DNA of 24,960 bases from CAWHMN01 sp051001135 (GCA_051001135.1 JBPCNO010000169.1:1-24960); one strand, 5' to 3'; positions 7,435 to 15,901 are shown, counted from the stretch's first letter. The notes: a model not told the origin generated them from the sequence alone. A program made the numbers and translations.

Positions 7435-7629
7435 GCGGCGCTTGGGTCTCCTGGCAGAGGACCAGGCCGCGAACCACTTTCACCCTTGCCGCGGTGCAAA
7501 TGCTCGAAGGCCTCGTCTTTATTGGTCAAAAAATCTGCGATTCTTTGCCTGATTGTACCTGTTGTCTTCGTACTGCTATCGGGGGGCTACGACGCCATGC
7601 TACGATTCTTCGCACGAGGAATATGGTGT

Positions 7630-8730
7630 ATGGCGCTCCTGCTCAAGCGCGGGACCGCAAAGAACGCGGGCCCCACCGGCCATGGGCCACATAGACGGAA
7701 TGCCCCTTCCGTGCTCCGGTGGCTGCCGGTTCTGCTGTTGCTGTTGTCCGTCCTTCCCTGCTGCGCGCCGCGTGCTGCCGCGCAGGAAGACGAGCTCAAT
7801 AAAGTCCACGTCAATCCACCTCCACCCAAACCTGCGCCTCCGCCCTCCACGCCTCCACCGCTGGAAGGAAAGGCCGCGCTGCGAGCCCGGGCCAATGAAC
7901 GCATTCGCGTGGACGTCAACCTCGTCCTGATCCCGGTGACCATCACAGATCCGCTGAACAGACTGGTTACGGGCCTGGAAAAGAACGAGTTCTTTATCTA
8001 TGAGAACAATGCGCCGCAAACCATCAAGAGTTTCTCCGCGGAGGACGCGCCCGTCTCCATCGGCATCATCTTTGACCTGAGCGGCAGCATGACCAACAAG
8101 ATCGTTCGCGCGCGCGACTCCATCGTCGAGTTCATGCATACCGCCAATCCGCAGGACGAATTTTTTGTCATCGGGTTCAACGATCGGCCGGAGCTGATCG
8201 AGGATTTCACCTCTTCGCCGGACGACATCGAGGCGCGGCTGATGACCGTCCGCCCCGGCAAGCGCACTGCACTGCTCGATGCCATCTACTTCGGCGTGAA
8301 CAAGATGAAGCAGGCGCGCAATGAACGCAAGGCGCTGCTCATCGTCTCCGATGGCGGGGATAACCGCAGCCGCTATACGGAGAACGAGGTACGGAACCTG
8401 GTGCGCGAGTCCGATACCGAGATCTACTCCATCGGCATCTTCGATACCTATGCCGCCACTCCGGAAGAGCGCAACGGGCCGCTGCTTCTTCATGACATCA
8501 GCGAGGAGACCGGCGGGCAGCTCTTCCGCGTCGACGATGTATCCGACATGGGCGACATCGCCACCAAGATCAGCGCTGAGCTGCGCAACCAATATGTGAT
8601 CGGCTACAAGCCAGGAGATACAAAGCGGGATGGCAAGTGGCGTAAAGTGAAGGTAAAGCTGGTGCCGCCTCCCGGGTTGCCCCCGCTCACCGTTCATGCG
8701 CGCACCGGATACTATGCCCCCTTGCAGTAG
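7630..8730 (+). CDS. Exported VWA-domain protein (VWFA-related Acidobacterial family), first of a pair
   Basis: A 366-residue protein with a long N-region rich in Arg/Lys, a hydrophobic core WLPVLLLLLSVLP and a likely cleavage after APRAAA, so it is exported. A proline-rich linker (about 62-78) leads to a von Willebrand A domain (about 95-320) with a complete metal-ion site: DLSGS (149-153), T213 in GKRTALLDA and D241 in VSDGGDN. The C-terminus RNQYVIGY...HARTGYYAP is typical of the VWFA-related Acidobacterial domain family (TIGR03436 as I recall). The role is unknown; metal-dependent protein binding outside the cytoplasm is likely. I chose ATG 7630 because GAGGA lies 9 nt upstream; ATG 7597 would add 11 residues. 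It overlaps the next gene, a paralogue. Confidence 0.85.
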   Translation: MALLLKRGTAKNAGPTGHGPHRRNAPSVLRWLPVLLLLLSVLPCCAPRAAAQEDELNKVHVNPPPPKPAPPPSTPPPLEGKAALRARANERIRVDVNLVLIPVTITDPLNRLVTGLEKNEFFIYENNAPQTIKSFSAEDAPVSIGIIFDLSGSMTNKIVRARDSIVEFMHTANPQDEFFVIGFNDRPELIEDFTSSPDDIEARLMTVRPGKRTALLDAIYFGVNKMKQARNERKALLIVSDGGDNRSRYTENEVRNLVRESDTEIYSIGIFDTYAATPEERNGPLLLHDISEETGGQLFRVDDVSDMGDIATKISAELRNQYVIGYKPGDTKRDGKWRKVKVKLVPPPGLPPLTVHARTGYYAPLQ

Positions 8731-9844
8731 CCTGCCCTGGCGGATCGCCGCCATTCTTGTCTTTTTTCTCGCATCTCCGGTCGCAACCGTGCACGCGCAG
8801 CAGGCGCCTGCCGGTGCAACGTTGCCGGCCGAGCAACAGCCGTCGCTCACGGTTGATCGCGATCCAGTGCCTTCGCCCGATGCTGCCACTGCGCCGCCTG
8901 CCGCCGCACAGCCGGGGGCAGCACAGGCAGGCGCAGGGCAGCAGACGGAGCAAACGGGTCAGGTGGCGCGCGGACGCAACGGCCAGTTCACGCTGACTCA
9001 GGATGTCGAAGAGGTGATCCTGAACGCGACCGTGCTCGACGACCATCAGCATCTCGTAACTAACCTGCAGAAGGATGACTTCAAGGTCTTCGAGGACGGC
9101 ACTCCCCAGACCATCGTCGCCTTCCAGCAACAGGACCTGCCCGTTTCCCTTGGAATCCTGGTAGACAACTCCGGCTCCATGCGCATGAAGCGCCAGGCCG
9201 TGAATCTCTCCGCGCTCGACCTGGTGCGCGCCTCCAATCCGCAGGACGAGACCTTCATCGTGAACTTCGCGGATGAGGCATACATCGATCAGGACTTCAC
9301 CGCCGACCTGAACAAGCTGCGCGACGGTCTGGGCCACATCGACTCCAAGGGAGGCACCGCGCTCTACGACGCAGTCATCGCCTCCGCCGACTACATGGCA
9401 AAGAATGCGAAGAAGGCCAAACAGGTCATCCTCATCATCACCGATGGCGAAGACAACGCCTCCGGTACCAGCCTGGAGGAGACCGTACGGCGGATCCAGG
9501 ATTTGCAGGGCCCCGTGGTCTATTCCATCGGACTGCTCTTTGGCGACGAGGGCGGCGGCCGGGAGTCGCGGCGCGCCAAGCGTGCGTTGCAACTTCTCTC
9601 GGACAACACCGGTGGCCTGGCATTCTTCCCCAAATCGCTGAATCAGGTGGACGAGATCGCGGGCGAAGTCGCGCACGACATCCGCAACCAGTACACCATC
9701 GGCTACCACTCCACGCGGCCGGCAAGCGAAGGCGGCTACCGTACCGTCCACGTGGAGGCGAGGGCCAAGGGATACGGCAAGCTTACCGTGCGCACCCGCC
9801 CGGGATACTTCCCCAAACCGCGCTCGAAAGCCGCTGCCAAGTAG
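8696..9844 (+). CDS. Exported VWA-domain protein (VWFA-related Acidobacterial family), second of a pair
   Basis: A 382-residue paralogue of the preceding gene. An N-terminal signal segment (WRIAAILVFFLASPVATVHA, cleavage near HAQQ) is followed by an Ala/Gln/Pro-rich linker and a VWA domain with metal-site motifs DNSGSMRMKR, GGTALYDAV and ITDGEDNASG. It ends in RNQYTIGYHS and RTRPGYFP, matching the C-terminal pattern of its neighbour. The reading frame starts inside the 3' end of the first VWA gene: ATG 8696 gives a 35-nt overlap and ATG 8714 a 17-nt overlap. Neither has a clear Shine-Dalgarno, which fits translation coupled to the upstream gene. The two probably act together or as alternatives in the envelope. 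Confidence 0.85.
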   Translation: MRAPDTMPPCSSLPWRIAAILVFFLASPVATVHAQQAPAGATLPAEQQPSLTVDRDPVPSPDAATAPPAAAQPGAAQAGAGQQTEQTGQVARGRNGQFTLTQDVEEVILNATVLDDHQHLVTNLQKDDFKVFEDGTPQTIVAFQQQDLPVSLGILVDNSGSMRMKRQAVNLSALDLVRASNPQDETFIVNFADEAYIDQDFTADLNKLRDGLGHIDSKGGTALYDAVIASADYMAKNAKKAKQVILIITDGEDNASGTSLEETVRRIQDLQGPVVYSIGLLFGDEGGGRESRRAKRALQLLSDNTGGLAFFPKSLNQVDEIAGEVAHDIRNQYTIGYHSTRPASEGGYRTVHVEARAKGYGKLTVRTRPGYFPKPRSKAAAK

Positions 9845-9871
9845 CGCGGGACTTGGCCGTGCGTCTCGCTG

Positions 9872-9955
9872 TCAGCCCGAGCGTAGTCTAGGGATCTGCT
9901 TTCGCTTGCTAGGCAGGCATGAAGCCGCACTTGCCTCGGGCAACACTTGATCCCT
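9872..9955. repeat. Intergenic element between convergent genes, resembling a dispersed bacterial repeat
   Basis: The stretch tcagcccgagcgtagtctag (from 9872) followed by ggatctgcttt resembles the 'cccgagcgaagtcgagggatctgc' type of repeat that I remember as common between genes in acidobacterial and other genomes. Two 7-bp inverted repeats are interleaved: gcccgag (9875-9881) with ctcgggc (9935-9941), and agggatc (9890-9896) with gatccct (9949-9955). It is the only thing seen in the 149-nt gap, and it may also help to end both convergent transcripts. The family membership is from memory. Confidence 0.4.
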
Positions 9956-9993
9956 TGCGGACTCACCCTCACGGCACTTGGGAAATGGAACCG

Positions 9994-11178
9994 CTACCGC
10001 GCCTCCGGACGCCTCTGCTTGTGTATCGGCACCACCTGCACCGTCACATCGCGTACCTCGGAGAGGAAGCGGTTGATCACGGAACCGCGAAGCAGGATGT
10101 CCATGCGGGATCGCGCGGATTGCCCGAAGACCACATGCGAGATGTTCTCCTGCTTGGCAAAGCCGATGAGCGCGTTCGATACCTTCTTGTCTTTGAGCAC
10201 GACGATCTGCGCGCCGAGTTCGCGCGCCAGGCGTTGATAGTCTTCCATGCGCCGCAGTTCGTCGGCGTCTCCATGCGGGGCCTTGCCATCGGGAGACTCC
10301 ACCCACACCGCATACCAGTGGGTTGAGAGTCTTCCGGCGATGCGCGCGCCGACCCGCAGCAGCCGCTCCGCGCCGGCGCGCGACGTCAGACAGACCATCA
10401 CCTTCTCCGGCATGGGCGCCTGCTCCAGGCCCTGCGAACGCCGATAGTCGGCGGCCTGCGAGCCCACCTCCTCCGCCGTGGTGCGCAGCGCGAGTTCGCG
10501 CAGCATGTTCAGGTTGCCCTTGCGAAAGAAGTTCGCCAGCGACTGCTCGATCTTCTCTGCCGCGTAGATCTTGCCTTGCCGCAGCCGGGAACGCAGTTCT
10601 TCCACCGTGATGTCCACGTTGACGATCTCGTTGGCCCGCTTCAGCAGGCTGTCCGGCACGGTCTCGCGGATCTGCGTGTTCGCGGAGCGGGATACGGCGT
10701 CGTTGAGCGTCTCCAGGTGCTGGATATTCACCGCAGTCATTACGTTGATGCCGTTGTCCAGCAGCTCCAGAACATCTTCGTAGCGCTTGCGGTTCTTCGA
10801 TCCCGGCACGTTGGTATGCGCCAGCTCATCCACGATGCAGGTATGCGGGTGACGCTCGAGAATGGCTTCGAGGTCCATCTCGTGCAAGGTCACGGACCGG
10901 TAAGGGATGGCGCGTTCAGGGATGGCCGGAATGTCGCGGATCATGGCCGCGGTCTCCGCACGGCCATGCGTATCGATCAATCCGATCACCACGTCGACAC
11001 CCTGCTGCCGCAGCAGGTGCGCGTCTTCCAGCATCTGGTAGGTCTTGCCGACACCTGGCGCCGCGCCCAGGTACACGCGCAGGTGGGCGGCTTCCGCTCG
11101 CGCGGGCTGCTCCAGACGCCGCGGACCTGGCGTGGGTTCGGTCATTTCAGCCTTCCCGTCATTCAGCCCTCCACGCAT
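9994..11178 (-). CDS. Stand-alone KdpD sensor domain protein (KdpD + universal stress domain, no kinase)
   Basis: A 394-residue protein corresponding only to the N-terminal cytoplasmic half of KdpD, the K+/turgor sensor kinase. The KdpD domain (about 30-240) has its Walker A GAAPGVGKT at 38-46 and a Walker B-like CIVDELAHTNVPG at 114-126. A universal-stress-protein domain (about 257-388) follows, ending in VINRFLSEVRDVTVQVVPI. The four membrane helices, GAF and kinase parts of full KdpD are absent. Such non-kinase KdpD proteins are known. Here the gene is joined by a TGATG stop/start to a separate kinase-like gene, so the two probably rebuild a KdpD-type sensor in trans. GAGGAAGG lies just before the ATG at 11178; an alternative ATG is at 11145. 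No kdpABC or kdpE is in the window. Confidence 0.9.
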   Translation of the reverse strand: MRGGLNDGKAEMTEPTPGPRRLEQPARAEAAHLRVYLGAAPGVGKTYQMLEDAHLLRQQGVDVVIGLIDTHGRAETAAMIRDIPAIPERAIPYRSVTLHEMDLEAILERHPHTCIVDELAHTNVPGSKNRKRYEDVLELLDNGINVMTAVNIQHLETLNDAVSRSANTQIRETVPDSLLKRANEIVNVDITVEELRSRLRQGKIYAAEKIEQSLANFFRKGNLNMLRELALRTTAEEVGSQAADYRRSQGLEQAPMPEKVMVCLTSRAGAERLLRVGARIAGRLSTHWYAVWVESPDGKAPHGDADELRRMEDYQRLARELGAQIVVLKDKKVSNALIGFAKQENISHVVFGQSARSRMDILLRGSVINRFLSEVRDVTVQVVPIHKQRRPEAR

Positions 11179-12680
11179 CAGCCTTCCTCAGTCAGGTGGC
11201 GGGTAGGCTGCGCCACTGCGATCGGCAGCGTGAAGCTGAAGGTGGTGCCGTGGCCCATGCGGCTCTCGACCGAGACCTGACCCTGCTGCCGCTCGATCAG
11301 CCGGCGCACCAACGCCAGTCCCAGGCCAGTCCCTTGGGCTCGGCCGGAGATCCCGCGGTCTTCGTCGCGTCCCGCACCGGCCTCATCTCCATTGCGGGTG
11401 GCGATAAAGCGTCCAAAGATGCGTGGCAGCCGCTCCGGCTCGATGCCGCGCCCGGTATCCCGCACGAAAAATTGCACTAGGTCCCTATGTTCCTCCGCCT
11501 CCAGATAGACCGACCCATGGCTGGGCGTGTAGCGAAGCGCATTCGAGAGCAGGTTGTCCATGACGCTGCGCAGTGCGCGGCGATCGGCCTGGACCGGCGA
11601 CAGGTCGGCGAACGCGTTGATCTGGATCTCGATGTCCCTCTTGTGCGCTTCATCGCGGAAGCGGATGGCCGCATCGCGCAGAATATCGATCGGCCGCAGG
11701 CGCTCGATGCGCAACTCGCGTTTGCCTGTATCCAGCTCCGACACATCGATCAGGTCGGTCATCAGGTCGTTGAGCTTCTCGGCATCCTGCTGTGCGCCGT
11801 AGAGCAGATCTGCCTGCAGCGGACGCAGCTCTCCGGCGAATCCGCGGGCGAGCGAATACAGCCCCAGGCTCAGCGACTCAAGCGGACCCCGCAGCCGCTC
11901 GGAGGCAACGGAGATGAAGCGCGTCTTGAAGCGGTCCAGGTCCTGCAGTTCCGTCACATCTTCGAGCACGCTGACCGCGCCCAGCAGCCTGCCCTCCGCA
12001 TCCCGCATGGGCGTGGTGCGCAGGCGAAAGGCGCGCTCCGCCTGGCCGATGCGCATGGGCAGCAGCGCCGCTTCGCCTTCGTGAGCTACGGCCCGCTGCA
12101 TGGAGACAGCATCCCGCACCGCCCCAAGAATCTTCTGGCCCCCGGGCGTACTGGCCAGCGCCAGCCGGTCGCCGGCTGCTTCGCCCAGCAGGAGACTGGC
12201 CGCCTGGTTCAGCTTGATCACCTGTCCGCGCGCATCGGTCACGATGACCGGCTCGAAGATGGATTGCACCACGGCATCGGAGAGTTGGTGCTCCATCTGC
12301 TTGCGGCCGGACTCGGTCTCGCGCAGATCGCGCAGCCGCACGGCCATGCGGTTGAACTCCGTCGCGATGACACCCAGGTCGTCTTTGCGACTCCAGTTCA
12401 CGCGCTGCTCAAGCATGCCCTGGCTGAAGTCGCGGACGCTCTTCGCCGCCTGACGAAGCGGGCGCAGCACGGCAAGAATGGAGCCGGCGGCGATGATGAG
12501 GGCGAGGAGTATGGCGGCAGCGGCTACCACCTCCGCCCGCTGCGCCAGCATGTGGATTGTGGCCGCGTGGTCCATAGCCGAGACATGCCGGAGCGAGAGC
12601 GCAACGTACACGCCCATGGCTGCGACCAGCGCAACCAGCAGCAGAAACCCGAGAGATATGCGCTGATTCAGGCTCAACAT
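11178..12680 (-). CDS. Histidine-kinase-like sensor (HAMP-PAS-HATPase) lacking the phospho-accepting histidine
   Basis: A 500-residue membrane protein with two transmembrane segments (about 8-30 and 50-72) and a very short extracytoplasmic loop. They are followed by HAMP (about 72-125), a PAS-like domain (135-245), a dimerisation region and an intact ATPase domain with N box DNLLSNALRYTP (375-386), G1 DTGRGIEP (408-415), FGRF (422-425) and G2 GTGLGL (450-455). The H box reads SVASERLRGPLESL, where kinases have S-H-E-L-R-T-P-L, so the phospho-accepting His is Glu261 (codon GAG, 11900-11898). It may be a pseudokinase, or it may act on a partner. Its stop overlaps the kdpD-like start (TGATG). 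The ClC gene lies 68 nt upstream in the same direction. I see no convincing Shine-Dalgarno at the ATG. Confidence 0.88.
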   Translation of the reverse strand: MLSLNQRISLGFLLLVALVAAMGVYVALSLRHVSAMDHAATIHMLAQRAEVVAAAAILLALIIAAGSILAVLRPLRQAAKSVRDFSQGMLEQRVNWSRKDDLGVIATEFNRMAVRLRDLRETESGRKQMEHQLSDAVVQSIFEPVIVTDARGQVIKLNQAASLLLGEAAGDRLALASTPGGQKILGAVRDAVSMQRAVAHEGEAALLPMRIGQAERAFRLRTTPMRDAEGRLLGAVSVLEDVTELQDLDRFKTRFISVASERLRGPLESLSLGLYSLARGFAGELRPLQADLLYGAQQDAEKLNDLMTDLIDVSELDTGKRELRIERLRPIDILRDAAIRFRDEAHKRDIEIQINAFADLSPVQADRRALRSVMDNLLSNALRYTPSHGSVYLEAEEHRDLVQFFVRDTGRGIEPERLPRIFGRFIATRNGDEAGAGRDEDRGISGRAQGTGLGLALVRRLIERQQGQVSVESRMGHGTTFSFTLPIAVAQPTRHLTEEG

Positions 12681-12748
12681 GAGCGGTTCGGAGGTTCCTC
12701 CAGTGTGTCACATTTGGGAGAGCGCCATGCCTGCCGCCGGCGCTGGCT

Positions 12749-14557
12749 TCAGCTCGTCTGGTAGCGCGTGATCACGTCCTCGAGCGTAAGAATGCCTTCG
12801 ACCGCGCCCCGGCGTGCGCGATTCAGCACCGGCAGCACCGGCCAGCGGGCCAGGTGCGGTAGAGCGCTGTCCAGCGGCAGATCGGGAAAGAGGACCGGGA
12901 TGCGCTCCGGTTTGAGGATCGCCACAAGCGGCGTATCCGGCGAGTGGCTGCTCGCCAGCGACTCGAATTCTTCGCGGGTCATGGAGTACCAACTATCGTC
13001 ATTGAGCTTCACCAGAAAGGCGAGAGAGTCCTTGACCCGGAGCGCATTCCCGGCCGCCGACAGCGCCATGCGGCCCTCCAATACCGGCACATTCACCGGG
13101 CGCAGGGCATCCTCCAGGTGCAGCACGATCTCTTCCCGCTGCTCCTCCATCGAAGGCAGGTCGAGGCCGTCCTGATGGGTGAGCGTCTCGAAGATCGGCG
13201 TGGGCTGCAGGCTGCGCGCCAGTAGATAGGCGATGGTATTGGCGAGAATGACGGGAAGAATGATGGAGTAGTTGCCGCTGACCTCCAGCACCATGAACAC
13301 GGAAGTGAGCGGAACTCGCAGAAATCCCGCGAAGAGCACCCCCATACCCACCAGCGCATAGGAGCCGATGGAGATGGAGGGCAGCGCGAGGAAGACCTTC
13401 TCGAAGGTACCGATGGACGCCCCCAGCATGGCGCCGATAAACAGCGTCGGCGCGAACATGCCGCCCGGCGTGCCGCTGGAAAACGAGATCGTGGTGGCGA
13501 GTATCTTGAGCAGCGCCAGCACCAGCAGCAGCTTCCAGGTGAACTGCCCGTGCATGGCCTGGTTCATGACCGAGTACCCGGGACCCATGATGAGCGGAAA
13601 ACCGAAAAAGCCGATCAGCCCGACCGCGAGTCCTGCGACCGGGGGCTGGAAGTAGAACGACCATCGCGGCAGGCGGCGCAGGCGGGGGCGCAGGTAGCCC
13701 AGCGCCCGGGAAAAGATGACCGACGCGAAGCCTCCCACCACCCCCAGCACGCCGTACGCCAGGATTTCGCGGGGATCGCGCACGCTGATCGAGGGGATCT
13801 GGAACATGGGTTCCGGTCCCCAGAACCACCGCGCGACCACCACGCTCGAGATCGCGGAAAGCACCACCGAGCCGAGCACGGCGGCGCTCCACTTGCCGAT
13901 GACCTCTTCGATGACGAACAGAATGGCCGAGACCGGCGCGTTGAACGCGGCCGCCAGCCCGGCTGCCGCACCAATGGGCGCAAACAGGCGCAGCCGCTGC
14001 CGCGACAGGCGAAGTTTCCGGCTGATGATCGAGGCCACGCCGGCGCCGATCTGCAGCGAAGGGTCTTCCGGACCAAGCGAGAAGCCGCCCCCGATTGCCA
14101 GCGCCGAGGTGATGAACTTGCCGATCACCGTCTTGAACGAGATGAACCCGTTGTAGATATAGAGGGCGGCCTTGGTCTGGTTCACACCGCTGCCGCGGGC
14201 GGCGGGGAAGAACTGTTGCACCAGGATTGCCACCAGCAGCCCCATCAGAGTTGGAACGAAGATCAGCCGGTACTGTCCGGCGTGCGGTGACGAGCCGAGG
14301 GTCAAAATCTGCACCCAGTTGATGGCGATGCGGAAGCTCACCACCAGCAGCCCGGAGATCACTCCGATGAAGATGGAGAGCACCAGGAAAAGCCGCTCCT
14401 CGCGGGTGGGCGCGATCTTGCGCAGGTCGATTGGCGAGGGTTCGGTCGTGGCCGCCTGCGATATCGCTTCGGAGGTGGGCGCTTGCGCCTGTTGTTCTTC
14501 CCGGGCCGCTGCGTTCTCTGGTGTGTTCATCGAGGGTGCTTGCTTCGCATCATGCAT
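12749..14557 (-). CDS. ClC-family chloride channel/antiporter with CBS-like C-terminal domain
   Basis: A 602-residue integral membrane protein. After a 50-residue polar N-terminus come the ClC helices (about 55-455) with the three anion-filter motifs: GSGVN (122-126, where E. coli has GSGIP), GPEDP (162-166, GREGP in E. coli, keeping the gating Glu as E164) and GGMFAP (365-370). The pair E217-E218 in FVIEEVIG matches the internal proton-transfer Glu of ClC exchangers, so Cl-/H+ exchange is plausible. Residues about 465-600 form a cytoplasmic CBS-type region ending in AVEGILTLEDVITRYQTS, likely a nucleotide- or ionic-strength-sensing part. The ATG forms a TGATG junction with the upstream TPR gene. 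The kinase-like and KdpD-like genes follow in the same direction. Confidence 0.93.
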   Translation of the reverse strand: MHDAKQAPSMNTPENAAAREEQQAQAPTSEAISQAATTEPSPIDLRKIAPTREERLFLVLSIFIGVISGLLVVSFRIAINWVQILTLGSSPHAGQYRLIFVPTLMGLLVAILVQQFFPAARGSGVNQTKAALYIYNGFISFKTVIGKFITSALAIGGGFSLGPEDPSLQIGAGVASIISRKLRLSRQRLRLFAPIGAAAGLAAAFNAPVSAILFVIEEVIGKWSAAVLGSVVLSAISSVVVARWFWGPEPMFQIPSISVRDPREILAYGVLGVVGGFASVIFSRALGYLRPRLRRLPRWSFYFQPPVAGLAVGLIGFFGFPLIMGPGYSVMNQAMHGQFTWKLLLVLALLKILATTISFSSGTPGGMFAPTLFIGAMLGASIGTFEKVFLALPSISIGSYALVGMGVLFAGFLRVPLTSVFMVLEVSGNYSIILPVILANTIAYLLARSLQPTPIFETLTHQDGLDLPSMEEQREEIVLHLEDALRPVNVPVLEGRMALSAAGNALRVKDSLAFLVKLNDDSWYSMTREEFESLASSHSPDTPLVAILKPERIPVLFPDLPLDSALPHLARWPVLPVLNRARRGAVEGILTLEDVITRYQTS

Positions 14558-15861
14558 CAGCGCTGCTCGACCGTGTCCGGAGATTGGGCGATGCGCAGGA
14601 GCAGTGCATCGTCGCCTGTAGGCGCGCCGCAGACATGGCTGGTCTTCAGTTCCGTGTCGTAGATCAATTCCAGCTCGCTCTGCTGCAGGTCAGGATCCCG
14701 CAGCAGCGCGGCGGGGGCCTTCGGTTCCGCTTGCCACCGGGCGTTCAACACCGCAAGTTCTGGAGGCAGGGGCGGGGAAGAGGCCCGGTTGTTGAGCGTG
14801 GCTCCTCCGCTCGCCTGAGCAGTCGCCTGACCAGTATTGGGCGATACGGCCGCCGCGCCGCCCTCCTGCGCCGCAACGCAGGCCAGCAGGCGCTTCCCGG
14901 CGATGCTGCGCGCTCGCAGCAGCCGCGCCACGCGCTGGCGTGCCGGCGACATCGGTCCGGGAAAAAGATCGAGCAGCGCGCTGGACTGCGCGAGTTCCTG
15001 GCGATCCTCCCCGTAATCCGGCTGTTTGCTGGCGTCCGGCAGTGCCACGGCACGCTCCAGGAACTGCCGCGCAGCGCGATACCTGCTCAGCTCGAAGGAC
15101 GTGCGGCCAGCACCCGCGAGCGCAGCGAAGCTGTTCTCCTTGCGCCCAAGGATCTGCCGGTAGACACGGAGAGCATCGTTCGGCGCATGAGCCTGTTCCA
15201 GCAGGGCCGCGACTTCCAGCAGTGCCTCGGTATTCGTATTGTCGGCATTGCCGGCGGCAATCAGCAATTCGTTGCGCGCATCGGCAAACATGCCGCGGCT
15301 GATTTCAAGGCGCACCAGCTCCAGCCGGACCTGCCGCCGTCGTTGCGCGCCATCCCCCTCCCAGGTGCCGTAAATGGCCGCATGATAGTACTCGAGCGCC
15401 CGCGCTGCGCTGGCATTGCGCGCCGATTTGCCGCGCACCGGCGGTGCCAGCATGGTCAGTCGAGCCAATTGCAGGTTGATAGGCCCACTGCCCGGCTCCT
15501 TGTCCCACAGCGAATTGAAGTAGGCGATCGCCTCCTGGACGCGGCCCGCTCCGGCAAGCGCCTCCGCCAGCTTGATCTGGGTCTGGCGATTCTCCGGCTG
15601 GAAGGCCAGCGCCGACCGTAACGCGTTTACGGCGGCTATCGGTTGCCCGGCCGCAAGCGCTGCATTTCCACGTCGCAACCAGCGCTCGCCCAGATCCTTT
15701 TCGTGTTGTGAATAGGAGCGGAAAAGGAGGAATGTGAGCACCGCCAGCACGCCGGTGATTGCAAACAAACCCAGCAGCGCGAGAGTATCCTGAATAACGA
15801 GACGGCGCTTGGCCGTTCGTTCTGCGGAGGTCAGCGGCGCTTTGGCGTGCAGGAAAACCAT
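14557..15861 (-). CDS. Membrane-anchored TPR-like protein of unknown role
   Basis: A 434-residue protein with a short N-terminus, one strong transmembrane helix (about 26-48, ALLGLFAITGVLAVLTFLLF) and a long domain of helical repeats of tetratricopeptide type. Examples are RGNAALAAGQPIAAVNALRS followed by ALAFQP, then KLAEALAGAGRVQEAIAYF, and AGRTSFELSRYRAARQFLER. TPR arrays bind proteins, and here the array probably faces outward, but no partner is identifiable. I chose ATG 15861; an in-frame ATG at 15954 would add 31 residues read through a run of nine T, which looks like leader rather than coding. It heads the operon with ClC, kinase-like and KdpD-like genes (TGATG with ClC). The C-terminal 90 residues are Ala/Pro-rich and not recognisable. 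Confidence 0.78.
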   Translation of the reverse strand: MVFLHAKAPLTSAERTAKRRLVIQDTLALLGLFAITGVLAVLTFLLFRSYSQHEKDLGERWLRRGNAALAAGQPIAAVNALRSALAFQPENRQTQIKLAEALAGAGRVQEAIAYFNSLWDKEPGSGPINLQLARLTMLAPPVRGKSARNASAARALEYYHAAIYGTWEGDGAQRRRQVRLELVRLEISRGMFADARNELLIAAGNADNTNTEALLEVAALLEQAHAPNDALRVYRQILGRKENSFAALAGAGRTSFELSRYRAARQFLERAVALPDASKQPDYGEDRQELAQSSALLDLFPGPMSPARQRVARLLRARSIAGKRLLACVAAQEGGAAAVSPNTGQATAQASGGATLNNRASSPPLPPELAVLNARWQAEPKAPAALLRDPDLQQSELELIYDTELKTSHVCGAPTGDDALLLRIAQSPDTVEQR

Positions 15862-15901
15862 GGCTATTTCGGCTGGAGCGATCTGACGACCGATGCGCGC
15901 C

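Noticed and set aside
6613..7629. Upstream in-frame extension of the first VWA gene through the DUF1015 gene
   Set aside because: The frame is open by chance opposite DUF1015. The signal peptide, the Shine-Dalgarno and the family length all place the start at 7597-7630.
7435..7629. Divergent promoters between DUF1015 and the VWA pair
   Set aside because: AT-richer stretches and a TTGACC box (minus strand) are present, but no -10 with proper spacing was found on either strand, so no promoter is annotated.
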